Of a DNA stretch of 61,481 nucleotides, positions 6,846 through 16,873 are shown piece by piece (positions within the stretch are counted from its first letter, which is position 1; each line of letters begins with the position of its first letter). Made by a program: the position numbers and the translations under genes. Under the pieces are notes generated by a model. That model was given only the letters and a program-made list of their open reading frames with translations, did not search any database and was not told where the DNA came from. The DNA comes from Gloeocapsa sp. PCC 73106 (GTDB lineage: Bacteria; Cyanobacteriota; Cyanobacteriia; Cyanobacteriales; Gloeocapsaceae), in contig NZ_ALVY01000219.1 of assembly GCF_000332035.1 (NCBI RefSeq), forward strand, positions 1 through 61,481, read 5' to 3'.

Positions 6846-8582
6846 ATGAGAGCGCAAATTCCAATCTATAAAAACTTTAGCCTTTGGATAATTCTCAATT
6901 TATCCATCCTGGCACTGTTAATAATACCTAGAGAAAACTCAACTGTTTCTTATCAAAGATTTCCTCAAGAAAATCCCTGGTTGAGTCGTAATATTTTTCA
7001 AGATTTCCAACTATTACTTTCAGATTCAAGCTGGAGCGAAATCATAGATCTAAAAATCGAGAAAATGGTAGCTGAAATAAAAGCAATGCCAGCGACAAGT
7101 ACTTGGCCAGAAATTCATGGTAACGCTAAAAAAGCTAAAGTCCCCGTGATTATGTACCATGATATTTTAGAAAAAAAAGAGGTATTTTTTGATCTGACTC
7201 CAGAAGAATTAGCAGCAGATTTTGCCTTAATTAAAGCTGAGGGGATGAATCCGATCTCCATGGATCAATTGATTAATCACTTGCGCACGGGAGAACCTTT
7301 ACCAGAAAAACCGATTTTGTTAACATTTGACGACGGTTATGGAGGTCATTATCAATACGTTTATCCCTTACTCAAACAATACGGCTATCAGGCCGTTTTT
7401 TCAATTTATACGAATAAAATGAAGGGTAAAACGACTCGTTCTAGCATTACTTGGTCACAACTAAAAGAAATGGCCAAAGATCCTTTAGTGACTATCGCTT
7501 CTCATAGTATTTCTCATCCTTTGGATTTGCGTACCCTGTCTGATGCAGAATTAGTGCAAGAGATTGTAATGTCAAAGCAGATTTTAGAGCAAGAACTGGG
7601 AATTCAGATACGCTACTTTACCTATCCGGTGGGTAAATCAGATGAAAGAGTTAGGGAAGAAGTGGCAAAAGCAGGGTATGAAGCGGCTTTATCGATGGAT
7701 GAACAGTTAGAACAATTTGCAGGAGAATCCCCCGATTTACTGACAATTGGTCGCTTTGGTCAAGGTAGTCTCAGACGGATTATACCCCAAGCTTGGGAAG
7801 GACCACCACTGCCTAGAGAAGATGGAGGCTTTAACTTTACGACGCGCGTGGTTAAACAAGAGTACTGGAGCGAAGAGGTGGGATTGATTCTGATCAGCGG
7901 AGGTAAACCCACTACAATCCATGCAGATAGTCGTTATCAAGTCTCAGAGATTATCGCCAATACCCCAGAGGCGATCGCCGCAGTAGACGGCGCTTTTTTC
8001 TCTCTGGAATATTTAGACTCAAATACCCTAATAGGACCAGTTTTAAGCAAAGAGGGAAAATCTTTTGTTTCTGGGAATAAGTCTGAAAATCCCTTACTCG
8101 ACGGACGTCCCTTGGTACTAATCGGTCCAAATCAGGTTAAATTTATTCCCTTTGCGCATCAGCTACATAACACCATCTCTGGAATTAAAGAAGAAATGGC
8201 TTCAGTAACGGATGCTTTTGTCGGTGCGGGTTGGCTTGTTAAAAATGGTCAACCTCAAGCACTGGAAAGTTTTGGAGATCTTTTTGATGTCAACGAACCC
8301 CGTCATCGCGCTTTTTGGGGAATTAATCAGGGGGGACAACCAGTGATCGGTGTATCTACTACTCGCGTCGGTTCCGTCAAACTGGGTGAAATTTTAGCTC
8401 AACTGGGGATGCGAGATATAGTCATGTTGGACTCTGGTGCGAGTACCTCTTTAGCTTTTGAGGGACAGTCATTGGTAGGATATATTCCTCGTCCGGTCCC
8501 TCACGTTGTGGCTCTGGTAAAGCCCGAGCTCCAAAATACAGGTTTTTTTGAAACTATGTTAACTTATGTGAAAATGCAATAA
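6846..8582 (+). CDS. Polysaccharide deacetylase (CE4) fused to phosphodiester glycosidase (NAGPA/DUF2233) domain
   Basis: Two enzymatic domains in one exported protein of 578 residues. An uncleaved or cleaved signal segment covers residues 12-28. The CE4 NodB domain (about 98-320) has the metal/catalytic residues TFDDGYGGH (Asp162, Asp163), HSISH (His220, His224) and the TYPVGK block. The C-terminal domain (about 345-570) has the NAGPA-type blocks VDGAFFS, GAGWLVKNG, VGVSTTR-like and MLDSGASTSLAF, ending RPVPHVVAL. Substrate is probably an envelope or extracellular glycan, with a phospho-linked sugar as the second target; that is inference. The old yellow enzyme gene follows by 14 bp on the same strand. 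Confidence 0.83.
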   Translation: MRAQIPIYKNFSLWIILNLSILALLIIPRENSTVSYQRFPQENPWLSRNIFQDFQLLLSDSSWSEIIDLKIEKMVAEIKAMPATSTWPEIHGNAKKAKVPVIMYHDILEKKEVFFDLTPEELAADFALIKAEGMNPISMDQLINHLRTGEPLPEKPILLTFDDGYGGHYQYVYPLLKQYGYQAVFSIYTNKMKGKTTRSSITWSQLKEMAKDPLVTIASHSISHPLDLRTLSDAELVQEIVMSKQILEQELGIQIRYFTYPVGKSDERVREEVAKAGYEAALSMDEQLEQFAGESPDLLTIGRFGQGSLRRIIPQAWEGPPLPREDGGFNFTTRVVKQEYWSEEVGLILISGGKPTTIHADSRYQVSEIIANTPEAIAAVDGAFFSLEYLDSNTLIGPVLSKEGKSFVSGNKSENPLLDGRPLVLIGPNQVKFIPFAHQLHNTISGIKEEMASVTDAFVGAGWLVKNGQPQALESFGDLFDVNEPRHRAFWGINQGGQPVIGVSTTRVGSVKLGEILAQLGMRDIVMLDSGASTSLAFEGQSLVGYIPRPVPHVVALVKPELQNTGFFETMLTYVKMQ

Positions 8583-8596
8583 TTACCTCTACAACT

Positions 8597-9700
8597 ATGC
8601 AAATACAATCTAAATCTGCTCTTTTGAGTCCCTTACAGATGGGAGATTTAACTCTGAAAAATCGAGTAGTGATGGCTCCTTTGACACGATCAAGAGCTGG
8701 ATTAAAGCGTATTCCTAACTCCCTGATGGCTCAATATTATCAACAAAGAGCTTCAGCGGGTTTGATTATTACTGAAGCGACGGTTATCTCTCCTCAGGCG
8801 ATCGGTTGGGAACAATCTCCCGGTATTTATACTGACGAACAAACTGAAGCTTGGAAACAAGTAACCGAGGTTCTACATGAACAAAATACTCCTGTTTTCT
8901 TACAACTATGGCACTGCGGTCGAGCGTCTCATAGTGATTTTCAAGAAAATGGACAGTTACCCGTTGCACCCTCGGCGATTAAGATCGCAGGAGATCATAT
9001 TCATACACCCCTGGGGAAAAAGCCCTACGAAGTACCTAGAGCTTTAGCAACAGAAGAAATCCCACTAATAGTTGAAGACTACCGTAAAGCGAGCGAGAGA
9101 GCGAAAATGGCTGGTTTTGATGGGATAGAAATTCACGCAGCTAACGGTTATCTTATTGATCAATTTCTACAGTCTAAAACTAATCAGCGACAAGATCGCT
9201 ATGGTGGTGGGAGTTTAGAGAATCGCTTTCGTTTTCTTAAAGAGATTGTTGAAGCTTGTCTCGAAAATTGGCATGGTCAGCAAATAGGGGTGAGAATCGC
9301 TCCCAATGGCGCTTTTAACGATATGGGATCTCCCGATTACGTAGACACGTTTCTCTATGTAGCGCAAGAGCTCAATAATTACAATCTAGCTTATCTTCAC
9401 GTCATGGACGGATTAGACTTCGGTTTTCACAAGTTGGGAAGACCAATGACTTTAAGCGATTTCAGAGAGGTGTTTGGAGGATTGTTAATGGGTAACTGCG
9501 GTTATAATCAAGTAAGCGCTGAAGAGGCGATTCAAAGCGGAAAAGCAGATCTCATCGCTTTTGGGCGTCCTTTTATCAGTAATCCCGACTTGGTGGAACG
9601 ATTTACCCATGGTTGGGAGTTAAATCCTCCTGCAGATATGAGTGCTTGGTATTCTTTTGAACCTGAGGGTTATGTTGATTTTCCTTTTTATCAAGAGTAA
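8597..9700 (+). CDS. Old yellow enzyme family NADH:flavin oxidoreductase (alkene reductase)
   Basis: An FMN-dependent reductase of electron-poor C=C bonds, cytoplasmic. The 367 residues show the OYE features: LLSPLQMGDLTLKNRVVMAPLTR at the N-terminus, the substrate-binding HAANGYLIDQFL block with His and Asn, DRYGGGSLENR, and a C-terminal GRPFISNPDLVERF block. It resembles the NemA/xenobiotic reductase group rather than YqjM. The stop overlaps the start of the helicase gene (TAATG). The physiological substrate cannot be told. Confidence 0.92.
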   Translation: MQIQSKSALLSPLQMGDLTLKNRVVMAPLTRSRAGLKRIPNSLMAQYYQQRASAGLIITEATVISPQAIGWEQSPGIYTDEQTEAWKQVTEVLHEQNTPVFLQLWHCGRASHSDFQENGQLPVAPSAIKIAGDHIHTPLGKKPYEVPRALATEEIPLIVEDYRKASERAKMAGFDGIEIHAANGYLIDQFLQSKTNQRQDRYGGGSLENRFRFLKEIVEACLENWHGQQIGVRIAPNGAFNDMGSPDYVDTFLYVAQELNNYNLAYLHVMDGLDFGFHKLGRPMTLSDFREVFGGLLMGNCGYNQVSAEEAIQSGKADLIAFGRPFISNPDLVERFTHGWELNPPADMSAWYSFEPEGYVDFPFYQE

Positions 9701-11949
9701 TGTATTCTTCTTCCAGCAAACAGCAACAACTGATAGATAATTTACGCCCGGGACAAAAAAGTCTAGCGACTTGGCGAAATGGTAAAATGGCAGTAGCTGC
9801 GGTACCAGGAGCGGGGAAATCCCACAGTCTTTCTGTAGCTGCAGCTTTAACTATAGCTCGCGAACAACTCAATCCTCAGCGTCAACTGGTAATCGTCACC
9901 TACACCCGTTCAGCCGCAGCGAGTATCAAACAAAAGGTGCGTAACTGTCTCAAAGAACTAGCTTTACCCCAGTGGGGTTTTGTCGTCCAAACTCTGCACG
10001 GATTGGCTTTGAGCATTGCTACGCGTCACCTGGAATTACATCACATTGATTTTGAGACAGCGAGCATTGTTACACCCAACACCAATCATCAACTAATTCG
10101 CAATGCAGTAGAAGAATGGATCGTCCAATCGCCCCATCTCTACCAAAAGTTAATCCAAGGAAATGAATTTGATGGAGAAGAAACCGAAAGACTACGTCGT
10201 CAATCGGTACTGCGCACAGAAGTGCTCCCAAAATTAGCTTACACCGCCATTCGAGAAGCTAAGAGTTCAGGATTATCCCCAACAGAACTCTGGGAATTAG
10301 GAGAAAATTATCCAGACAAGTATGAAATACTGGCGATCGCATCTGGGTTGTATCAAGGATATCAACGCTTAATGGGAGATCAAAACTATATCGACTACGA
10401 TGATTTAATCTTAGCCGCTTTAGAAGTATTAGAAAACCCTAGCGTACGTGATTTATGGCAACAACAAGTCTATGCTGTATTTGAAGACGAAGCCCAAGAC
10501 TCTAGCCCACTACAAGAGCGTCTCATCACTCTTTTAGCTGGTGCTAACCTAGTTAGAGTTGGCGATCCTAATCAAGCAATCAACTCCACCTTTACCCCAG
10601 CCGATCCCTTGTATTTTAATTGGTTTTGTCAAACCTGCGACCAACAACAGCGATTAGCTACCATGGATCAAGCTGGGCGTAGTAGTTCAGTAATTATTAA
10701 AGCTGCTAATTTTGCTCTAGAGTGGATGAATAAAAACTATGCTCAGACTCCCATAGATGGACTCAATTTACCCTTTCGTCCTCAGCAAATCCTCCCCGTT
10801 ACTGCAGGTGATCCTCAACCCGACGCCAACCCTACGACCGAAGGATCGGGTGTGGAAATTTATTTTCCCGAAGATATTTACGAATCCGTCACTCTAATCA
10901 AAGCAAGGGTAATCAAACTACTCACTCAATATCCCCATCGCAACGCGGCTATTTTAGTGAGAGAGAATCGCCAAGGTAGTTTTCTCGCGCAACAATTAAA
11001 GCAATTGCCTAGTGAACAGGGAATTAAAGTCTATGAAGTAGCAGAAACTCAGCGTCACTCAGAGATTCCTCGAGAAATACTCAAATTGCTCTCATTTTTA
11101 GACCGTCCCCATTCCCCCGATCGCCTCAAAGACGCTTTAGAGATTTTACAGGAGCGTCAATTAATTTCTAATCAGGATTTAAACGCTCTAGCTACTTATC
11201 CGGAGCAATTCCTCTATCCTACCCCCTTGACACCGCCTCAAAGCCCTTCTACCCTCGCAGCGCGACGCTATTGCTGTAGTTTGCTCAAAGCCAAATTAGA
11301 ACTACCTCACTATCAACTCATCGCTTTTTTGAGTATGACTCTCAAATACACAGGTTCAGAACTAGCGACGGTACAAAAGCTATCAGAAACGATTAACCAG
11401 AAAATTCGTGGGCGTAATTCTCTCAAAAATGCGATCGCCACTCTCGAGGAAATCGTGAGTTCAGAAAACTTTGAAGCGGTTGGAGAAGATAATGAAGACC
11501 AATATACTCGTCCCGGTCAAGTTACGATTATTACCATGCACAAAGCTAAGGGATTAGATTGGGATTATGTCTTTATCCCCTTTTTACACCAAGATACTCT
11601 TCCCGGGGAATTGAGAGTTCCTACGAATGCTAAATTTCTGGGGGATTTTACTCTAGGGGAAGTTGCTCGTGTCCAAATTAGAAACTATCTACACGCTCAA
11701 CACCAAGGTCATCCTCTCAATCTGCTCCACCCACTTGAAGCTTGGTCAGAGGCGAAAAAACTCAAAAAAGCCGAAGAATTTCGTTTATTATACGTAGCTA
11801 TGACTAGAGCTAAGCGTTTACTCTGGCTCACTGCGGCGCAACTTGCTCCCTTTAATTGGACTAGTTTTTCGCCTGAAAATCCCAATCTGCAAAAAAAACA
11901 ACCCTTTGCTCTGTTGAAAGAACTTCAAACACTAATTTTTTCCAAATAA
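9700..11949 (+). CDS. UvrD/Rep-type superfamily 1 DNA helicase
   Basis: An ATP-dependent 3'-5' DNA translocase, predicted for repair or replication restart. The 749 residues contain Walker A (AAVPGAGKS, residues 33-41), motif Ia (VTYTRSAAASIKQKV), Walker B (FEDEAQD), motif III (VGDPNQAINSTF), motif V (TMHKAKGLDWDYVF) and motif VI (LLYVAMTRAKRLLWL). The GAGK loop is shared with the UvrD/PcrA group. Translation is coupled to the upstream flavoprotein gene through TAATG. The 3' end overlaps the convergent DUF1997 gene by 25 bp. The specific role is not clear; it is probably an accessory member beside the housekeeping PcrA. Confidence 0.9.
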   Translation: MYSSSSKQQQLIDNLRPGQKSLATWRNGKMAVAAVPGAGKSHSLSVAAALTIAREQLNPQRQLVIVTYTRSAAASIKQKVRNCLKELALPQWGFVVQTLHGLALSIATRHLELHHIDFETASIVTPNTNHQLIRNAVEEWIVQSPHLYQKLIQGNEFDGEETERLRRQSVLRTEVLPKLAYTAIREAKSSGLSPTELWELGENYPDKYEILAIASGLYQGYQRLMGDQNYIDYDDLILAALEVLENPSVRDLWQQQVYAVFEDEAQDSSPLQERLITLLAGANLVRVGDPNQAINSTFTPADPLYFNWFCQTCDQQQRLATMDQAGRSSSVIIKAANFALEWMNKNYAQTPIDGLNLPFRPQQILPVTAGDPQPDANPTTEGSGVEIYFPEDIYESVTLIKARVIKLLTQYPHRNAAILVRENRQGSFLAQQLKQLPSEQGIKVYEVAETQRHSEIPREILKLLSFLDRPHSPDRLKDALEILQERQLISNQDLNALATYPEQFLYPTPLTPPQSPSTLAARRYCCSLLKAKLELPHYQLIAFLSMTLKYTGSELATVQKLSETINQKIRGRNSLKNAIATLEEIVSSENFEAVGEDNEDQYTRPGQVTIITMHKAKGLDWDYVFIPFLHQDTLPGELRVPTNAKFLGDFTLGEVARVQIRNYLHAQHQGHPLNLLHPLEAWSEAKKLKKAEEFRLLYVAMTRAKRLLWLTAAQLAPFNWTSFSPENPNLQKKQPFALLKELQTLIFSK

Positions 11950-12665
11950 CGACTGCTTTTCGGAGGAATGGGAAGATTTAAGCGTTCATGGAAGTCTTTT
12001 TGCACCTTTAGGGTTAGACGAGGAGAAACTTGGCGGACAATTTGAGTTAACAGGCGATCGCCCGTAGCTTGAATCACCGCTAGAGGAAGACGATAAATAA
12101 ACTTAGGAAAATAGACACCCACCCTTAAGTTTAAACACCACTTGACTAGAGTTACTTCCGATGGCAAAGTGGCGACAACTTTTTTGGGATAATCAGAAGA
12201 GATAGCACTAGAAATTTCTTTATCTATTTTATTTAATTCCATAGAGGCTTGATATTGTACCTCATAACCGAGGGATTGATTATCGGGTACCTCTACAGAG
12301 TACATCAGATATTTCTGTTCCTGAGAAACTTCAAAAATAACAGACATTTTTGGCTCAACTTCATAACCAAAAGAAGCAAAACGTCCAATAGTCACAGTGT
12401 AGCCATTGTCTCCCATCGCTTCTGCTTGCATTGGTTGGGCGCATTCGCGAAACCATTGATGATGTTGCTCGAGATAGTCACTGACAACCTCAGGAGGACT
12501 GTACATCTCCATATGACCTCGAAAATCGGTTTCAAAAATAAAGGGTTGCTTTTCTAACCCATGTTGAGTTGTAGTCCGATTTGACTCAAAGTTAGATTCA
12601 GAGTCAGGTAAAAGATAAGATGACATAAGCTGATACTCAGATTGATCTAAACTAATAATGCCCAC
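11925..12665 (-). CDS. DUF1997 family protein
   Basis: A conserved cyanobacterial/plastid protein of unknown function. Visible hallmarks are FRGHMEMYSPPEVVSDYLEQH, then WFRECAQPMQAEAMGDNGY and GRFASFGYEVEP in the first half. The second half is strand-rich with WCLNLRVGVYFPKFIYRLP, consistent with a lipid-binding-like beta fold; that is inference. There is no signal peptide or membrane segment. The start at 12665 is taken; an internal Met at residue 14 (MSSYLLPD) is an alternative. It is convergent with the helicase gene and on the same strand as def, 44 bp downstream of its stop. Confidence 0.78.
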   Translation of the reverse strand: MGIISLDQSEYQLMSSYLLPDSESNFESNRTTTQHGLEKQPFIFETDFRGHMEMYSPPEVVSDYLEQHHQWFRECAQPMQAEAMGDNGYTVTIGRFASFGYEVEPKMSVIFEVSQEQKYLMYSVEVPDNQSLGYEVQYQASMELNKIDKEISSAISSDYPKKVVATLPSEVTLVKWCLNLRVGVYFPKFIYRLPLAVIQATGDRLLTQIVRQVSPRLTLKVQKDFHERLNLPIPPKSSRYLEKISV

Positions 12666-12709
12666 TTCTAGCTGGAAAATTACAATATATCTGTTCTATT
12701 TGTCTTATA

Positions 12710-13207
12710 TTAACATTTTGTTACCGAAGACTTTAAGGCCCTATCTACAAATAAAACGCCGTTGAGATGATCCAATTCATGTTGAAAAATTCTCGCCACA
12801 AAGTCGGTTAATTGCCGTTGTTGCAGTTTACCTTGACGATCAAAATATTCTATCTCCACGGTTTGATATCTGGAAACTATACCCCGGACTCCTGGAACAC
12901 TCAGACAACCTTCAGAACCTTCAACTAAATCGGCAGAATGACCAATTAAACGGGGATTGAGCATCGCCACCGGTTCCATCAAAGGAGCATCAGGATAACG
13001 AGGATTGGGATGAGAAGCGATGATCATCAGGCGATCGCTCCTACCTACCTGAGGCGCTGCGATACCCACACCTTGAGACGAGAGAGTAATTTCTATCAAA
13101 GCATCGATAAAATTTTGTAGATCAAGATTAGTAAAATCAAAAATAGGTTGAGCTGGACATCGCAGTTGAGGATGACCTAGAGTGAGTACTTCTAGATGAC
13201 TAATCAT
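12710..13207 (-). CDS. def: Peptide deformylase
   Basis: Removes the formyl group from the N-terminal methionine of new proteins; a metal-dependent hydrolase. All three motifs are present: GVGIAAPQ (46-53), EGCLS with ligand Cys101, and HELDH with His143, Glu144 and His147. The 165 residues fit a type 1 enzyme. It is transcribed away from rbfA, with about 105 bp between the starts. Confidence 0.97.
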   Translation of the reverse strand: MISHLEVLTLGHPQLRCPAQPIFDFTNLDLQNFIDALIEITLSSQGVGIAAPQVGRSDRLMIIASHPNPRYPDAPLMEPVAMLNPRLIGHSADLVEGSEGCLSVPGVRGIVSRYQTVEIEYFDRQGKLQQRQLTDFVARIFQHELDHLNGVLFVDRALKSSVTKC

Positions 13208-13313
13208 TAGATTTAAATTTCAGTGATTATGAACTGATTTTAACAAAACCGCTGTTGATCTTGATAACATTTAAAAGGGCTTCCAATTCAATTTAAGAAA
13301 GGGGGTAGAAATT

Positions 13314-13718
13314 ATGGCTACTGACCGTCGTGTAGCTCGGGTTTCCTCGCAGATTCAGCGTGAAATCAGTCAAATGTTAATGGGTGAGATCAAAGATGAT
13401 CGCGTAGGCGCCGGAATGGTGAGTGTTACTGATGTACAAGTATCCAACGACTTACAGCACGCCAAGATCTTCGTGAGTATCTATGGTACACCTGAAGCGA
13501 AAAAAGAGACCATGGAAGGCTTAAAAGCTTGTAAGGCTTTTGTCAGACAACTACTAGCTCAAAGGATGCGCTTGCGCCGAGTACCAGAAGTAGTTTTCTT
13601 AGAAGATAATTCTTTAGAAAGAGGCGATCGCATGTTGAACCTCTTGAATCAGATTAGCCAAGAACGTGAGCAAAAAGATCAAACCGATGGCGAAGAGACA
13701 GTTTCCAGCTTGGACTGA
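13314..13718 (+). CDS. rbfA: 30S ribosome-binding factor A
   Basis: A small KH-domain-like protein needed for late 16S rRNA 5'-end processing and 30S maturation. The 134 residues match the family from [19 protein letters not shown] through [20 protein letters not shown] and [19 protein letters not shown] strong Shine-Dalgarno (GAAAGGGGG) stands before the ATG. The C-terminal coding end overlaps the GH3 gene, so the two are translationally linked. Confidence 0.96.
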   Translation: MATDRRVARVSSQIQREISQMLMGEIKDDRVGAGMVSVTDVQVSNDLQHAKIFVSIYGTPEAKKETMEGLKACKAFVRQLLAQRMRLRRVPEVVFLEDNSLERGDRMLNLLNQISQEREQKDQTDGEETVSSLD

Positions 13719-15240
13719 TTTTTCCCTCACTGAGCAAATTGGACAAATGATCGTAGTGCGAGCTTCTGGCTACTGCTTCGATCAACAAATTCGTTACCCC
13801 ATCTGGGAAGCGCCGAACCAACAACTATCCCGTTGGTTAGAGCAATTAAACCTGGGTGGGGTAATCTTATTAGGGGGATCAGCCCTAGAGTTAGCCCAGA
13901 GAACAAAACAATTACAAGCATGGGCTAAAACCCCTCTCTTGATCGCCGCGGACTTAGAAGAAGGGGTAGGACAGCGTTTTGCTGGAGGGACTTGGTTTCC
14001 TCCTCCTCTAGCTTTAGGTGCGATCGCCAGTCAAGATCTAGACATTGCCCAAGAGTACGCCCGTCACATGGGAGCCATTACCGCATCTGAAGCCCTTAGT
14101 TTGGGTATCAACTGGTTACTCGCCCCCGTCGTAGATGTTAATAATAATCCCGCCAACCCGGTGATTAACGTCAGAGCTTTTGGGGAAATACCCCAGATAG
14201 TGAGCGCTTTAGCTGGGGCCTTTATCACGGGGGCGCGTCAATTCCCCGTATTAACCACGGCTAAACATTTTCCCGGACATGGGGATACACAGGTTGACTC
14301 TCATCTGGAGTTACCCGTTTTGAATCATTCCCTAGAGAGATTAAAAGAAATCGAATTACCCCCCTTTCAAGAGGCTATAGCCCAAGGTGTTGACAGCGTT
14401 ATGACAGGTCATCTGCTCATTCCGGCTTGGGATAGTCTGTACCCGGCTACCCTATCTCAGGAGATACTCACCCATCAACTGCGTCGCGGTTTAGGCTTTG
14501 ATGGGTTAATCGTTACCGACGCTTTGAATATGGGCGCTATTACTAATTACGCGCCTTTGGCTGAGATAGCGGTACAAGCGATCGCCGCGGGAGCGGATCT
14601 ACTGTTAATGCCCCAAGATCCAGAAATAGCTATTAGTGCGATCGCCTCGGCAGTTAAATCAGGTCGCCTTACCCCCCAGAGGATCGCTCAATCTTTAACG
14701 CGTATTTGGCGCGCCAAGACCAAAATTACCGTGCAATCAATCCCCCACCCTCTCACTACCCTATCGCGAAGTAAAGCCCGAGAGACTGTAGGGAGGATTT
14801 TAACTCAATCTAATCAAGGGGAAGGGCATTTATCCCCTGAAGTTTCTTTATGTAACCTAATTGTAGTTGATGACTTGCTCCACCACGATTTTATCGATTT
14901 TTCTAGCCCTGGGGTGACGATTCCCCAAGCTAAGGGCTATGGAGTCAAATTTCTCGATCAACGCACTCTACCCCTAGCACTGACAGAACCCCAATCCTAT
15001 CTCCTGCAGATTTTTGTGCGGGGGAATCCTTGGCGCACTACGGCGGGCTTAAGAGCGGAGGTTCAAGCTATCTATCAACAGCTATTAGAAAAAGACCAGA
15101 TTAAGGGTCTCGTTATTTATGGTAGTCCCTATGTCTTGGCTTGGTTTCGCTCTCAGCTCTGTTCCCAAGTACCCTGGGTATTTTCCTACGGTCAAATGCC
15201 TCAAGCCCAAGCGATCGCTTTAAATCGATTATTAACTTAA
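13687..15240 (+). CDS. Glycoside hydrolase family 3, beta-N-acetylhexosaminidase (NagZ-like)
   Basis: Predicted to cleave beta-linked N-acetylglucosamine, possibly from muropeptides. GH3 signatures are [20 protein letters not shown], the [14 protein letters not shown] block that in NagZ supplies the His-Asp acid/base pair, and [13 protein letters not shown] with the Asp nucleophile. A C-terminal domain follows, making the protein (517 residues) longer than enterobacterial NagZ (about 340). The start ATG at 13687 (MAKRQFPAW) is preferred to one seven codons upstream; either way it overlaps rbfA by about 30 bp. No signal peptide is evident, which suits cytoplasmic recycling. Confidence 0.88.
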   Translation: MAKRQFPAWTDFSLTEQIGQMIVVRASGYCFDQQIRYPIWEAPNQQLSRWLEQLNLGGVILLGGSALELAQRTKQLQAWAKTPLLIAADLEEGVGQRFAGGTWFPPPLALGAIASQDLDIAQEYARHMGAITASEALSLGINWLLAPVVDVNNNPANPVINVRAFGEIPQIVSALAGAFITGARQFPVLTTAKHFPGHGDTQVDSHLELPVLNHSLERLKEIELPPFQEAIAQGVDSVMTGHLLIPAWDSLYPATLSQEILTHQLRRGLGFDGLIVTDALNMGAITNYAPLAEIAVQAIAAGADLLLMPQDPEIAISAIASAVKSGRLTPQRIAQSLTRIWRAKTKITVQSIPHPLTTLSRSKARETVGRILTQSNQGEGHLSPEVSLCNLIVVDDLLHHDFIDFSSPGVTIPQAKGYGVKFLDQRTLPLALTEPQSYLLQIFVRGNPWRTTAGLRAEVQAIYQQLLEKDQIKGLVIYGSPYVLAWFRSQLCSQVPWVFSYGQMPQAQAIALNRLLT

Positions 15241-15312
15241 CTAATTTTCACAAAATTAAGCGATAAATAACATTAAAATAGGCGATATAGAGGAAAATAG
15301 GGGTAACCGTCC

Positions 15313-16872
15313 ATGGTGGGCCTACACACGCAAGGGTCAATTGACAAGTTCGAGGAACTGCAGCAAAACTTACGCGATCGCTGGCAAACCGCCGATCTCC
15401 TAGAGCAAGATGATCACGATATTCTGGTTATTCCTTCTTTTAGCATCGACCAGGAAATAGGCAAAAACGTCGCAGGGTTTCTACACTACGAGGAAAGACT
15501 ATTATTTTCTTTGATTAGATTGTGTAAGCCCCATACTCGTCTGATTTACGTGACGGCTTTACCCCTGTCTCCCATGATTATCGACTATTATCTGCAACTG
15601 TTGCCGGGTATACCCTTTTCTCACGCGCGTCGACGTCTGTTACTTTTATCTACCGATGACGCTTCTTTTAAACCCTTAACCCAAAAGATTTTAGAACGTC
15701 CCCGTTTGGTGCAGTATATTCGTCGAGCTATGCGTCGCGAAAGATCTTATATAGTATGCTTTAATTCCACTGCTTTGGAACAAGAATTATCAATTCAACT
15801 CGATATCCCTCTGTTTGCTTGCAGTCCTAAATTACTCTATTGGGGCTCAAAAAGCGGTAGTAGAGAAATTTTCGCAGAGTGCAATATACCCCATCCCGAT
15901 GGCAGTTTACAAGTCAATAGCGTGGAAGAGTTACTCTTGGAAGCGACGCAACTCTGGGAACGTCAACCCCAATTACAGAGAATGGTAGTCAAGCTAAATG
16001 AGGGTTTATCGGGGGAAGGAAATGCGCTCCTGGATTTAAGAGCCTATCAAGATTTAGCTACTGCAGCTAGAAAACAGGCGATCGCTTCCAGTTTCCCAAA
16101 AATGAGCTTTCAAGCACCCAATGAAAACTGGACTAATTTTTCCCGTCGTATTTGCCAAATCGGCGCCATTGTAGAAGCTTTTATCGAAGGTACCGAAAAG
16201 CGATCGCCCAGCGTTCAGGGTTATATCAGTCCCACTGGTACTGTAGAAATTATCTCTACTCACGACCAAATCCTCGGAGGACCCGATGGACAGGTTTATC
16301 TGGGTTGTCGTTTTCCCGCAGCTGACGCCTACCGACTACAGTTACAAGTATTAGGACTCAAAATCGGTCAAGCTTTAGCCACTAAAGGGGCGATCGAACG
16401 TTACGGTGTGGATTTTATCGCTGTGCGTCAGGGTAAAAATTGGGAACTCCAGGCGATCGAAGTCAATCTGCGCAAAGGAGGTACAACCCATCCTTTTATG
16501 ACCCTTAAACTACTAACTAACGGCAATTATGACCCTCATACGGGTTTATTTTATAGTCCTCAAGGTCAACGTAAATACTATGTAGCTTCAGATAATTTAT
16601 GTAAAGCACAGTATGCAGGACTTTTGCCCAATGACTTGATGGATATCATTGCTCAATACCATCTTCACTTCGACAGCAGCACCAAAACTGGTACCGTATT
16701 TCATCTGATGGGTGCTCTATCGGAATTTGGTAAAATAGGGTTAACTAGTATTGGGAACTCTTGGGAGGAAGCAGAAGCAATTTATCAACAAGTGGAAAAA
16801 ATTCTCGACCAAGAAACTAGCCCAACTGCTTATCTAAAGATGACTTCGACTTTACCTATTACTTGGAATTGA
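15313..16872 (+). CDS. ATP-grasp peptide ligase, PGM1-related
   Basis: The protein resembles the PGM1-type peptide ligases first described for pheganomycin, which join a carboxylate to an amine through an acyl-phosphate. The 519 residues have an N-terminal region without clear motifs and an ATP-grasp core: MVVKLNEGLSGEGNALL (nucleotide-binding strand and loop), VEAFIEGTEKRSPSVQGYI, and a metal-binding end AIEVNLRKGGTTHPFMTL. The next gene, a flavoprotein, begins 1 bp after the stop. Widespread in cyanobacteria; the peptide or amine substrate is unknown here. Confidence 0.75.
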   Translation: MVGLHTQGSIDKFEELQQNLRDRWQTADLLEQDDHDILVIPSFSIDQEIGKNVAGFLHYEERLLFSLIRLCKPHTRLIYVTALPLSPMIIDYYLQLLPGIPFSHARRRLLLLSTDDASFKPLTQKILERPRLVQYIRRAMRRERSYIVCFNSTALEQELSIQLDIPLFACSPKLLYWGSKSGSREIFAECNIPHPDGSLQVNSVEELLLEATQLWERQPQLQRMVVKLNEGLSGEGNALLDLRAYQDLATAARKQAIASSFPKMSFQAPNENWTNFSRRICQIGAIVEAFIEGTEKRSPSVQGYISPTGTVEIISTHDQILGGPDGQVYLGCRFPAADAYRLQLQVLGLKIGQALATKGAIERYGVDFIAVRQGKNWELQAIEVNLRKGGTTHPFMTLKLLTNGNYDPHTGLFYSPQGQRKYYVASDNLCKAQYAGLLPNDLMDIIAQYHLHFDSSTKTGTVFHLMGALSEFGKIGLTSIGNSWEEAEAIYQQVEKILDQETSPTAYLKMTSTLPITWN

Positions 16873-16873
16873 T

